From Bdellovibrionales bacterium RBG_16_40_8 (GTDB lineage Bacteria > Bdellovibrionota > Bdellovibrionia > Bdellovibrionales > UBA1609): 19,810 bases of DNA. The stretch lies in contig MEPT01000099.1 in NCBI GenBank assembly GCA_001769925.1, positions 15,087 to 34,896 of the forward strand, written 5' to 3'. Made by a program: the position numbers and the translations under genes. This document shows, one piece after another, positions 1 to 7,204 of the stretch. Each line of letters starts with the position of its first letter. Within the stretch, counting starts at the first letter, position 1. The notes beneath the pieces were generated by a model that did not search any database, had not been told where the DNA came from, and was given only the letters and a program-made list of their open reading frames with translations.

Positions 1-76
1 ATGCTTCAACATCTGCCTTTTTTGTACAGCCTGTAAAAAATGATAAAATAAGTAAAATAAATAAAAATATTTTCAT
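1..76 (-). CDS. 5' end of a lipoprotein gene (truncated by window edge)
   Basis: Reading the minus strand from an ATG at 76-74 gives 25 open codons before the window ends. They begin MKIFLFILLILSFFTGC and continue TKKADVEA. This is a textbook lipoprotein start: a Lys at position 2, a hydrophobic core, then Thr-Gly-Cys with the lipidated Cys at residue 17. The ATG shares its A with the TAA stop of the upstream membrane-protein gene (TAATG), so translation is probably coupled. The mature protein lies outside the window and its function cannot be read. Because full-length PuuD proteins carry a C-terminal cytochrome c domain that the upstream gene lacks, a cytochrome c-like lipoprotein is one possibility, but this is only inference. 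Confidence 0.72.
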   Translation of the reverse strand, partial: MKIFLFILLILSFFTGCTKKADVEA

Positions 77-768
77 TAAGAAAACATTCTCATTGCAACA
101 TACAATACTGCAGTCAAAACAAAACCAGAAATTATAACGCCCCTTACTGTTGTTATTGGCCCCAACTTACCTTTGATAGCATTAAACTCTAGAGCCCCGA
201 CGATTGCTATAACTATTAACCAAAGTGTAAAGTGACTTGCTCCTGACACAGAAAAACTCATATGCGAAGCCATGGCCATAAAAAGTAAAAGCGGAATAGA
301 AAATAAAGTATTATGCCGTGAAGCAAGTCCTGCGCGGGCGCCACAAGCCGCCGCATCAACTAAAGGACTTTGTCCTGATAAAACTTGCGTAGCAGATTGA
401 ATAACTACCTTTTGGTTTGGCCAAATTATAAGCCAGACGTTTAAAAACATAAATGTACCAAGCAGGGTACCAATCAAAATACTAATTCCCCACGAAGTAC
501 TGTATATGCCAAAACCAGCCATGTGCCCGCGAGCCATAATAATGTAAAGACCAGAAAGCCATGTGTATAGCGCGCCGTAGCGAAACCACCATAAAGCACG
601 CGGCACGAGCTTGGATATAGCAATATTTTTGGTGTTTGCGTCAACTTCAGAGAAAAACGACCCTTGAATAAAATTAAAATAATAAAGTACGCCTATCCAA
701 ACTACTCCAGAAAGAAAATGGATCCAACGAGCAATTAGCAGTGCGCCTTCGCTAAGCAGTAATTCCAT
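76..768 (-). CDS. Membrane protein of the urate hydroxylase PuuD N-terminal family, no cytochrome domain
   Basis: An integral inner-membrane protein of about 230 residues with several hydrophobic helices. It matches the membrane domain of PuuD-type urate oxidases (Pfam family 'urate oxidase N-terminal'). Visible hallmarks are an early RWIHFLSGVVWIGVLYYFNF helix, a WWFRYGALYTWLSG segment, NVWLIIWPNQK, and a late SRHNTLFSIPLLLFMAMASH helix. PuuD proteins normally run to about 400 residues with a C-terminal cytochrome c domain; this one ends after the membrane part. I chose the ATG at 768 because AAGGAG lies 6 bases beyond it (775-780) with 7-nt spacing. It overlaps the upstream SRPBCC gene by 17 nt, and its TAA overlaps the ATG of the next lipoprotein. 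Family membership is fairly secure. Activity on urate is not, and no other purine-degradation gene is visible. Confidence 0.82.
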   Translation of the reverse strand: MELLLSEGALLIARWIHFLSGVVWIGVLYYFNFIQGSFFSEVDANTKNIAISKLVPRALWWFRYGALYTWLSGLYIIMARGHMAGFGIYSTSWGISILIGTLLGTFMFLNVWLIIWPNQKVVIQSATQVLSGQSPLVDAAACGARAGLASRHNTLFSIPLLLFMAMASHMSFSVSGASHFTLWLIVIAIVGALEFNAIKGKLGPITTVRGVIISGFVLTAVLYVAMRMFS

Positions 769-1243
769 TATTAACTCCTTTTTCATCAGTAATTTGCAAG
801 GCAAATTTTTCTTGAGTGCGATTAAGTCTCACCTCAAAAATTTTTTTTAAATCAGAACGAATAAAAAAATCATCAGCTATTCGACCAACAATACCGAAAG
901 GAATTTCGTAATCTAACAGATCTGTGACCAGAGTTTCATTTTGCCCATGCTCTTCAAACTTTGTAGTGAGGGTAAAGCGAGCGTAGACGCCACTAACTTG
1001 GCGATACGTTATTGAATTGCCTAAAATCATTCTATCCACAACAAAACGTATAGGTTGTTCAATACCAAAACGAGACATTAGAAATAAAAATTCTGATCCG
1101 GGCTTTAGCTCAACTCCCGGATTTTGCCACTTAACTGCGATATGCCCGCTAAGCTGTTCAGTAAGATTTGCTGGTGATGTTAGATAATCGAATACCTTAA
1201 ACTTAGAGCCAGGTATAATTTTCGCACACTGCAGATGAGCCAA
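752..1243 (-). CDS. SRPBCC (START/polyketide cyclase-like) domain protein
   Basis: A 163-residue soluble protein that looks like a single SRPBCC ligand-binding domain. It begins with a short strand (AHLQCAKI) and an FDYLTSPANLTEQL helix, has several beta strands, and ends with the typical long C-terminal helix following DYEIPFGIVGRIADDFFI. That 'PFG-hydrophobic-GR-A-D' segment recalls uncharacterised SRPBCC proteins annotated as cell-division-inhibitor-like or polyketide cyclase-like. The ligand is unknown. The start is TTG: GGGAG at 1251-1255 sits 7 nt upstream and no better ATG exists. It is the first gene of a minus-strand trio and overlaps the PuuD-like gene by 17 nt. It is divergent from the ureohydrolase gene across a 77-nt gap. 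Confidence 0.8.
   Translation of the reverse strand: MAHLQCAKIIPGSKFKVFDYLTSPANLTEQLSGHIAVKWQNPGVELKPGSEFLFLMSRFGIEQPIRFVVDRMILGNSITYRQVSGVYARFTLTTKFEEHGQNETLVTDLLDYEIPFGIVGRIADDFFIRSDLKKIFEVRLNRTQEKFALQITDEKGVNNGITA
775..780 (-). promoter_or_regulatory. Shine-Dalgarno site AAGGAG for the PuuD-like gene
   Basis: AAGGAG on the minus strand, 7 nt before the ATG at 768. It decides between that start and two further upstream ATG codons, and it lies inside the end of the SRPBCC gene, consistent with coupled translation. Confidence 0.75.
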
Positions 1244-1264
1244 GACGAATCTCCCGTACGGATG

Positions 1265-1292
1265 TTGACTAATTATATCCAGATGTTATCAA
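1265..1292 (+). promoter_or_regulatory. Candidate sigma70-type promoter for the ureohydrolase-hisS operon
   Basis: TTGACT (1265-1270), 16 nt, then TATCAA (1287-1292), in the short divergent gap between the SRPBCC gene and the formimidoylglutamase-like gene. This is five of six and four of six matches to consensus. It was found by eye in AT-rich DNA and could be chance. Confidence 0.3.
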
Positions 1293-1320
1293 TCCTGATG
1301 GCCATGGCAAGCATTAGGTT

Positions 1321-2262
1321 GTGGAGATTATGCAAAATTTTAAAAAACCCCTAACATCACTATTTTATAAAAGCCCCAGGTCAAATGATACACGACTTGG
1401 AGAAATTATTGCTTTTTTACCGGTTAATTTGCTTAAAAAAATAACACCATCATTTATCATCATTGGCCACCCTGACGATGAAGGAATTCGTCTTAATCAT
1501 GGCCGCGCAGGTAGCAGTAAAGCCCCAAAGTCTATACGTAGTGCATTTTATCGACTTTATCCAGGAACTGATAAATTTCCACAAACTTATGATATCGGAG
1601 ATTTTACATCCGTAGGTTCTCTAATTAAGAGACAAGAAAAAGCCCTTCACGCTACTTCAAAAATTTTTAACATGGGGCATCGACTTCTTGCGTTGGGAGG
1701 CGGTCACGATCATGCCTATTCTGACATTGGCGGGTTCTTAGAAATTTTCGGTAAATATCGCCCATTAGTTTTTAATATTGATGCTCACCTAGATGTACGA
1801 CCAGTTATAAAAGGCCCAAATAGCGGCACCCCATTTTACCAACTTCTTGAAAAATACCCTGGCGTTGAATTGGTAGAAATTGGCATTCAAAGTGCAGCAA
1901 ATAGCTTGGCTAATTTAAGCTATGCACGAAAAAAGAAAGTCAGAGTGTTTAACTATAAACAAACTAATAATAAAATTCTAAGTCTTATTAAAAAAATGCC
2001 ATATGCGAATCGCCCAGTTTTTTTGAGCATTGATATTGACGCGTTTTCTTCTGCTTTTGCGCCTGGGGCAAGTGCAGCATCGCCTGTAGGGCTTAACCCT
2101 CATGAATTACTTAATGCCATGCCCTGGCTCACTTCACATCTTAACATTAGAGGCCTCGGTATTTATGAAGTATCACCACCACTTGACCGTGATAATCAAA
2201 CATCTAAATTAGCTGCTAAACTTATGCATTCATTTTTATTTGGTATAAAAAATGATATTTAA
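1321..2262 (+). CDS. Formimidoylglutamase-like ureohydrolase (arginase/agmatinase family)
   Basis: A 313-residue member of the manganese-dependent ureohydrolase family. The dinuclear metal site is complete: His in LGGGHDH near residue 129, Asp-Ala-His-Leu-Asp at 154-158, and Asp-Ile-Asp at 238-240 followed by FAPGASAASPVGL. The N-terminal IIGHPDDEGIRLNHGRAGSSKAP segment and the IDAFSSAFAPG form resemble formimidoylglutamases (HutG: formimidoylglutamate to glutamate plus formamide) more than arginases. Guanidinobutyrase or another specificity cannot be excluded. No hutH, hutU or hutI is nearby. The start is uncertain: GTG at 1321 and ATG at 1330 are both possible and neither has an ideal ribosome site. 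The gene is followed after 13 nt by hisS, whose Shine-Dalgarno sequence overlaps this gene's stop, so the two probably form one operon. Confidence 0.85.
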   Translation: MEIMQNFKKPLTSLFYKSPRSNDTRLGEIIAFLPVNLLKKITPSFIIIGHPDDEGIRLNHGRAGSSKAPKSIRSAFYRLYPGTDKFPQTYDIGDFTSVGSLIKRQEKALHATSKIFNMGHRLLALGGGHDHAYSDIGGFLEIFGKYRPLVFNIDAHLDVRPVIKGPNSGTPFYQLLEKYPGVELVEIGIQSAANSLANLSYARKKKVRVFNYKQTNNKILSLIKKMPYANRPVFLSIDIDAFSSAFAPGASAASPVGLNPHELLNAMPWLTSHLNIRGLGIYEVSPPLDRDNQTSKLAAKLMHSFLFGIKNDI

Positions 2263-2275
2263 GGAGCTTTAGAAT

Positions 2276-3535
2276 ATGTCGCAACTTCAGCCTGTACGCG
2301 GTACACACGACCTGCTTAATGATGTTATGCGAAAGCACCGACATATTATAAACCGTTGCCTTTTGTTATGCGAACGCTACGGATTCAACGAAATTAAAAC
2401 ACCAATTTTTGAATTTAGTGACGTGTTTTTGCGTACCCTTGGTGAAACCTCAGACATTGTATCTAAAGAAATGTATACCTTTTTAGATAAAGGTGGTGAT
2501 TCAATAAGCCTACGACCAGAGGGTACGGCCGGCGTGGTAAGAGCTTTTATTTCTGAAGGACTCACCCACCAGCTACCACTTAAGCTTTTCTATGAAGGTC
2601 CAATGTTTCGCTATGAGCGGCCACAAAAAGGTCGTTATCGTCAATTTTATCAAATCGGTGTTGAACTTTTGGGAGTTGAAAATCCTGATGCTGATGTAGA
2701 AGTTATTTCACTAGCAGAGCTTTTATTAAAAGAATTGGGTGTGCTTAGTCGCGTTCAACTTGAAATCAATTCTATCGGCGATAAAGCTTCTCGCGACACT
2801 TTTCGCAAAGAACTAGTTAACTACTATAAAAAACACGAAAAATCCCTAAGCGAAGAGAGCCTTAGGCGTCTCTTAATAAATCCGATGCGAATATTAGATT
2901 CAAAAGATCGCGCCGATATAGCAATTAATCAAAACGCTCCACAGCTAGAGCACTTTTTAAATCCTCTATCTAAAGAAAAATTCACTCATATTCAAAAAGC
3001 GTTAGATGATCTTAAAATTAATTATAAAATCAACCCACGACTTGTGCGCGGGCTTGACTACTATTGCCACCTAGTATTTGAATTTCGCACTACTGAACTA
3101 GGTAGCCAAGACGCCGTTCTCTCTGGCGGGCGCTATGATGGGCTTTCTGAAATTATGGGCGGGGCACAAACTCCTGCAGTTGGCTGGGCTGCTGGCGTTG
3201 AACGCCTAAGTCTTTTAATCCCGACAGAACTACCAACAAAACGGCCAATTTCATTAATTCCGCTAGGCGATGCTGCAGAGGGTGTTTGTCGCGAGCTAGC
3301 ACACCAGCTACGTAGTCAAGGTTTTGCTATAGATATGGCACACTCTGGCAATATGAGTAATCGCATGAAAAAAGCGACTAAGCAAAATGCGGTGGCGGCT
3401 ATTATTATAGGCGATAATGAGTTGCAAAGCGGTGATTACACGTTGAAAATTCTCGATACCGGGGCGCAATTAAAAGTTAAAAAAGCAGATCTAGCGAAAC
3501 GATTAAATGCGTCATTTTCTCACTATATATCTTGA
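2276..3535 (+). CDS. hisS: Histidyl-tRNA synthetase
   Basis: Cytoplasmic class II aminoacyl-tRNA synthetase that charges tRNA-His with histidine. At 419 residues it has the usual bacterial length. Signatures in order: VRGTHDLL at the N-terminus; motif 2 FRYERPQKGRYRQFYQ around 111-126; the His-specific LVRGLDYY at 256-263; SGGRYDGL at 283-290; and motif 3 AVGWAAGVERLSLL at 301-314. The C-terminal region from about 325 is the anticodon-binding domain. The ATG is preceded by AAGGAG at 2261-2266, which overlaps the stop of the upstream ureohydrolase. The secreted-protein gene begins 53 nt after its stop, probably in the same transcript. Confidence 0.97.
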   Translation: MSQLQPVRGTHDLLNDVMRKHRHIINRCLLLCERYGFNEIKTPIFEFSDVFLRTLGETSDIVSKEMYTFLDKGGDSISLRPEGTAGVVRAFISEGLTHQLPLKLFYEGPMFRYERPQKGRYRQFYQIGVELLGVENPDADVEVISLAELLLKELGVLSRVQLEINSIGDKASRDTFRKELVNYYKKHEKSLSEESLRRLLINPMRILDSKDRADIAINQNAPQLEHFLNPLSKEKFTHIQKALDDLKINYKINPRLVRGLDYYCHLVFEFRTTELGSQDAVLSGGRYDGLSEIMGGAQTPAVGWAAGVERLSLLIPTELPTKRPISLIPLGDAAEGVCRELAHQLRSQGFAIDMAHSGNMSNRMKKATKQNAVAAIIIGDNELQSGDYTLKILDTGAQLKVKKADLAKRLNASFSHYIS

Positions 3536-3588
3536 CCATTTACTCGCCAAAAGTCTTGAATAAAAAGATATCTTATAGAGGGGGAAAA

Positions 3589-5070
3589 ATGAGATATTTT
3601 TTTAGTTTTCTGTTTGTGTTTGCTGTGGGTAAAGCCCAAGCAGCTCAGCTTCAGGTAGTTAACGAAAGCGGGCAACCAATCGCAGGCGCTAGTGTGCTCG
3701 TAGGAGTATCTCAAGAAAAAGGGCTACAACTAAAAACTGATCTAAATGGTACGGTGATCCTACCTGATGATTTAAAATCAACTCAGCCCATCACTATTTC
3801 AGCTGCCAGTTATCTAACTACAACTTTTCAAGATATTTCTTTAGAAAATATAATTTTACAGATAGAACGAGAAGATTCTCGCAATATTATAGAAGTTCGT
3901 GGACGTACAACAAATTTTGGTGATTTAAAAAAAGACGGCAAAGTTGATTTCGCGCTTGTGTACCCAGGGCTTCGCGAGCGCCAGCTAGCACAATTTGATA
4001 TTGAATCGGTAATAAACGCAGATTCTGATATACTTGAAATTTTAACAGAAAAATTAATCATACCTAGCAATCTCACTCTACCAGAACAAAGAGAAAGTTA
4101 TGTTTTACCAATTACGTTAAGTAAACCAGTCTATCGAATTTCATTCAAGCAACCAAGTAACTACCGAATGATGGCACTGCATGGGCAATTTCCGCTAAAA
4201 CAAATAATTAGCGATGTTAGAGGCGGCAAATCTTTCTATGAAGTTATAAATCACTTTCGTTTTTTAAGCGGCGGTCAAAGAGATATTACCGTAAATAATG
4301 CCATCTCTGATCAAGATATACCCGTTAATCAATTTAATTTAGATAAAAAAATAATCGTGCAAGGCCCTGAACTAGGCCCAGATATGGTTATGTTTAGTTT
4401 TCCACTTGCGAACCAAGCAGACATGTTCTTTGCTACAGATGTAAAACGAATTACACCAGGTCAATCAGTTAGCCTAGTTTTGCCTACAGCAACAGACGGC
4501 AGTGAACTTGTCAGCGTTATAATGCCAAAGTCAGAAGCCGAAAAAATTGGCGGTATTCGCCAAGACCTTATGCAAAGTGGTGACCAATTTCTTTATCCTT
4601 TAAAAGTTATTTTTGCTGGCATTTCGCAATTTTTTAAATTTTTTGGTGGGGATCTCAGAGAAAACTCTGGATCGGGCGGTTTAAGCCTTGCTCGCCATGA
4701 TGATATTTACAGCAATCCTGTGTTTTTAGATATTATCCCTCGCCCGAAAGTATACACTGATATACTTCAAATGATTATGCCGCGTGAGCTTCTCAACGTT
4801 GATCCTGTAACTACTTTTGCCATACTTTATGAAATAATCAGAGTTGATAAAGGCGACTTTATATTAGAAAGAAGCTTTAAGCTGTGGGAAGTTATTCAGA
4901 TGGGCTGGACAGATGAAATCAGTTTACCGTCAGTTATTGATTTGGATCCTAAAAAACACTATCGCTGGGAAGTTCTCTTTATGGGAAGATCTTCTAACGG
5001 CAAAAAAGGCTCAGGAGCTTACTTTTTAGATGGCATCACGCACGTCACTCGCAATTCTTTGGATTTCTAG
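3589..5070 (+). CDS. Secreted protein with N-terminal carboxypeptidase-regulatory-like domain
   Basis: An exported protein of about 493 residues that I do not recognise as a whole. It opens with a signal peptide (MRYFFSFLFVFAVGKAQA, cleavage likely after AQA or AQAA). Next comes a segment of the CarboxypepD_reg / Ig-like type: LQVVNESGQPIAGASVLVG, a DLNGTVILP turn, and strand-rich sequence to about residue 95. The remainder is a long, apparently beta-rich periplasmic or surface part with no catalytic motif that I can see. The ATG at 3589 is preceded by a purine-rich GAGGGGG run 4-5 nt upstream. An in-frame TTG at 3532 would overlap hisS but would spoil the signal peptide. The last 41 nt overlap the start of the next lipoprotein gene, so the two are likely made together. 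A surface-anchored or adhesin-like role is possible but unsupported. Confidence 0.82.
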   Translation: MRYFFSFLFVFAVGKAQAAQLQVVNESGQPIAGASVLVGVSQEKGLQLKTDLNGTVILPDDLKSTQPITISAASYLTTTFQDISLENIILQIEREDSRNIIEVRGRTTNFGDLKKDGKVDFALVYPGLRERQLAQFDIESVINADSDILEILTEKLIIPSNLTLPEQRESYVLPITLSKPVYRISFKQPSNYRMMALHGQFPLKQIISDVRGGKSFYEVINHFRFLSGGQRDITVNNAISDQDIPVNQFNLDKKIIVQGPELGPDMVMFSFPLANQADMFFATDVKRITPGQSVSLVLPTATDGSELVSVIMPKSEAEKIGGIRQDLMQSGDQFLYPLKVIFAGISQFFKFFGGDLRENSGSGGLSLARHDDIYSNPVFLDIIPRPKVYTDILQMIMPRELLNVDPVTTFAILYEIIRVDKGDFILERSFKLWEVIQMGWTDEISLPSVIDLDPKKHYRWEVLFMGRSSNGKKGSGAYFLDGITHVTRNSLDF

Positions 5071-5530
5071 CTTTGCGTTAATTGGTTGCGCAATATTCAA
5101 TACTCCAGCGGACGAAATATTTACTCGCCCGCTGTCAGAAGTCTATGATGTCCCATACGATGATGTTTGGCGCGCTACACAGAAAGCTCTCGCAAATTAC
5201 CCGATACAGATAAATAACATTGATCAAGGAGTTATTGAAACAGACGTCATTCGCGGCGATAAGGTCTGGCGCCTCCCACTTACATCTCAAAATCAGCCAG
5301 TCAGTTGGCGATATCAGCTTCAGGTAAAAATTATTAAGGGTAAAATAGAATCCAAACCCTCAACACAAGTTTCAATATTTAAACGAATAAGCAAAGAGAA
5401 AGATTTTTTTTCAGGCGAAGAGCTTTTGCCAAGTGATGGCTTTGAAGAAAAGGCAATTTTATATCGCATTAGTAGAGAGCTTCTATTAGAGCGCTCTTTG
5501 AAGCGTGCTTACGAGCGCCATAATAATTAA
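5030..5530 (+). CDS. Small lipoprotein of unknown function
   Basis: A 166-residue predicted lipoprotein. The signal peptide MASRTSLAILWISSFALIGC puts the lipidated Cys at residue 20 (lipobox L-I-G-C). The mature domain starts with a DVPYDDVWRATQKALANYPI helix and a GVIETDVIRG strand. That pattern recalls BamC-like or DUF3576-like small envelope domains (hairpin plus helix), but I cannot assign a family confidently. The ATG lies 41 nt inside the 3' end of the secreted-protein gene, with an AGGAG at 5013-5017, rather far (12 nt) from the start. Its TAA overlaps the TAA of the convergent HEAT-repeat gene (TTAA at 5527-5530). The pairing with the upstream gene suggests the two act in the same envelope process. 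Confidence 0.8.
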   Translation: MASRTSLAILWISSFALIGCAIFNTPADEIFTRPLSEVYDVPYDDVWRATQKALANYPIQINNIDQGVIETDVIRGDKVWRLPLTSQNQPVSWRYQLQVKIIKGKIESKPSTQVSIFKRISKEKDFFSGEELLPSDGFEEKAILYRISRELLLERSLKRAYERHNN

Positions 5531-6231
5531 ATTTTATTACGTGCAGCTAACCAATTTTCCCATTCAGCAGATGTTTTATATTTTTCTTTTGTAATCTTGT
5601 TGAGAGCTTGAAGAGCAATAGAATGTAGTGTTTTATCTTTATCACTAAGTACTCTAATAAAAACCTTTTCTTGCCCTGGCCGCGAAAACTGCGTCAGCGC
5701 TTCGAGAATATGACGGCGAATCCAAAGTGATTGTCCGGCATGATAATTTTCTTTACTATAAAATTTATTCCATAAAAGTGATTCAGTTTCAGAAGCGTTT
5801 GTCTTGCGAAGAGATTTAACTGCTGCCGTACGCACAATTAATGACTTGTCTTGCAAAAGCTTACTTGCCCATTTTATTGCCCAATCGCGTCCACCGTAAT
5901 GAATAGTCAGTAACGCAGCATTACGCATAAACCATTCGCGACTTAATAGAGCTCTTTCTATAACGTCATGATCAGTTTTTGCATAGAGACGACCATAAGT
6001 TGTTATTGCGCGCCAACGATTTTCTAGTGTGGCACTTTCATTAAAGGCAATTTTTCGCAAAGCATGGCGAGCATAAACACCTTGTTTTTCGATAGCCTCA
6101 AGTCTATTTGGCAGCGGCATTCTTAAAGCATTTTCAATTTGTAAATTTTTTGACACTGCGCCGTAAGCCTGTAATGTAAAACCCACTGAAAAAATAATTG
6201 CCCACATACGTAAAATTATACTCACATACAT
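5527..6231 (-). CDS. Exported HEAT-repeat protein
   Basis: A 234-residue protein with an N-terminal hydrophobic signal segment (IILRMWAIIFSVGFTLQAYGA) followed by an all-helical domain. HEAT-type helices are visible at FMRNAALLTIHYGG, KSLIVRTAAVKSLRK, LWIRRHILEALTQF and TLHSIALQALNKI. HEAT repeats are protein-binding scaffolds, so a periplasmic scaffold is the most that can be said. The start at 6231 is favoured because AAGGA at 6239-6243 lies 7 nt upstream and because it falls 4 nt after the stop of the preceding coiled-coil gene; a longer start at 6267 would overlap that gene. Its stop codon overlaps that of the convergent lipoprotein gene. Confidence 0.83.
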   Translation of the reverse strand: MYVSIILRMWAIIFSVGFTLQAYGAVSKNLQIENALRMPLPNRLEAIEKQGVYARHALRKIAFNESATLENRWRAITTYGRLYAKTDHDVIERALLSREWFMRNAALLTIHYGGRDWAIKWASKLLQDKSLIVRTAAVKSLRKTNASETESLLWNKFYSKENYHAGQSLWIRRHILEALTQFSRPGQEKVFIRVLSDKDKTLHSIALQALNKITKEKYKTSAEWENWLAARNKI

Positions 6232-6235
6232 TTCA

Positions 6236-7150
6236 TTATCCTTTTTTAGAAAGACTCGCCGCATCACTGACCATTTTTTCTACGTCTGCAGGCTTTTCTA
6301 AAGTTTCAAGTCCGACTCTCGGATCAACTTCAATATCTTTCAGCTCGTCTAATATTTTATCGGTATCAATTTCTCTTAATGCCGCCAGTAGATCCTGCTC
6401 TTCTGCCTCGGGATCACCAATAAATTCAGCAAAAATATTATCTTTCATTTCTGGCACAGGCACAGGCACAGGCACAGGCACTGGCGCCGCTTCAGCCACT
6501 ACCGTCTTTACGGCAATATCTCCATCTGCGGCTTTAGTCGCTTTCTGTTCAGCTTGCGCTACAGCATCTGCGAATTGATCCACCATCTGGGGGCTCGCTA
6601 TTTTTATTGTCTCAAGTTCTTTTTTTAATCTGGCATTTTCTTCTTTAAACACCGATAGGTCGGCAATATCGTCTTCAATAATTTCATACTCTGCCAAACG
6701 CTCTTCAAGATCACTAATTTTCTCTAGTAGTTCTGGTGATAAATCCGCAGCTGATTTTTTCACCTGGGCACAAAGTTCTTCTATTAGTTTGGCTCGCTCA
6801 TCTAACTCTTCTTTTATCCCCTCAATATCTTTTATTGGCTTGCCTTCAAGTGTATTAATACCAACAATTTTAGTTAATTCTGTAGATACCCCAGCAGGTT
6901 GTGGCACGGGTGTTGTGGTAACAGTCTCAGCGTTAGAAAGCTTTCCGATAGCTGTATTGGTTTGGTTTAAAATTTTTTTAAGCGACTCTTCAATTTGGCT
7001 AAAGTCAAAATTCGCGGTTACAGACTTTTCTTCTTTTTTAACAAAAAATTCTCGCCAAATAATTATTGCCGATAGCAGACAAAACACCCCGAGCGTAATG
7101 GCAATAATCTTGTCGTTATAATAAATTAGAAAATGAATCAGCGCTTCCAC
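6236..7150 (-). CDS. Membrane-anchored coiled-coil protein with Pro-Val linker
   Basis: About 304 residues, function not recognised. One transmembrane helix near the N-terminus (IIAITLGVFCLLSAIIIW, residues about 16-33) is followed by a basic patch (KKEEK). Next come long charged helical segments with heptad-like spacing (IEGIKEELDERAKLIEELCA; LLEKISDLEERLAEYEIIED; VFKEENARLKKELETI), then an uninterrupted Pro-Val run at about 223-233, then an acidic C-terminal region (EAEEQDLLAALREIDTDK) with DELKDIEVDPR. No ATG is available at the start; GTG at 7150 or TTG at 7153 must be used, and an in-frame TAA lies two codons upstream of the TTG. A -10-like GAGAAT sits 8 nt from the GTG, so leaderless initiation is plausible. 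It is the first gene of a pair with the HEAT-repeat gene (4-nt gap). A scaffolding role is inferred from shape only. Confidence 0.8.
   Translation of the reverse strand: MEALIHFLIYYNDKIIAITLGVFCLLSAIIIWREFFVKKEEKSVTANFDFSQIEESLKKILNQTNTAIGKLSNAETVTTTPVPQPAGVSTELTKIVGINTLEGKPIKDIEGIKEELDERAKLIEELCAQVKKSAADLSPELLEKISDLEERLAEYEIIEDDIADLSVFKEENARLKKELETIKIASPQMVDQFADAVAQAEQKATKAADGDIAVKTVVAEAAPVPVPVPVPVPEMKDNIFAEFIGDPEAEEQDLLAALREIDTDKILDELKDIEVDPRVGLETLEKPADVEKMVSDAASLSKKG
6453..6482 (-). repeat. Hexanucleotide tandem repeat (GGCACA) encoding Pro-Val
   Basis: Five consecutive copies of the 6-nt unit GGCACA on the plus strand, the last ending GGCACT. Read on the minus strand they encode alternating Pro and Val in the linker of the coiled-coil membrane protein. 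A six-base unit changes linker length by two residues per copy without breaking the frame. Confidence 0.9.
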
Positions 7151-7158
7151 CAACCTTT

Positions 7159-7187
7159 ATTCTCTGAAGGGACAGAAAAATGGTCAA
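7159..7187 (-). promoter_or_regulatory. Candidate promoter for the coiled-coil/HEAT gene pair
   Basis: On the minus strand TTGACC (7187-7182), 17 nt, then GAGAAT (7164-7159). The -10 ends 8 nt before the GTG at 7150, so the predicted start of transcription falls at or next to the start codon. Five of six and four of six consensus matches; called by eye. Confidence 0.4.
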
Positions 7188-7204
7188 GAATTCATGGGCT
7201 TAAG

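Noticed and set aside
1..139. Plus-strand open frame from the left edge, running over the end of the PuuD-like gene
   Set aside because: Lys/Asn-rich translation of AT-rich DNA with no start in view; the minus-strand lipoprotein start explains this stretch much better.
3532..3588. N-terminal extension of the secreted protein from TTG 3532
   Set aside because: It would put 19 polar residues before an otherwise ideal signal peptide and overlap hisS; the ATG at 3589 has a purine-rich ribosome site.
6198..6578. Plus-strand open frame rich in Thr-Gly and Ser
   Set aside because: It is the complement of the coiled-coil gene; the Thr-Gly run is only the Pro-Val repeat read backwards.
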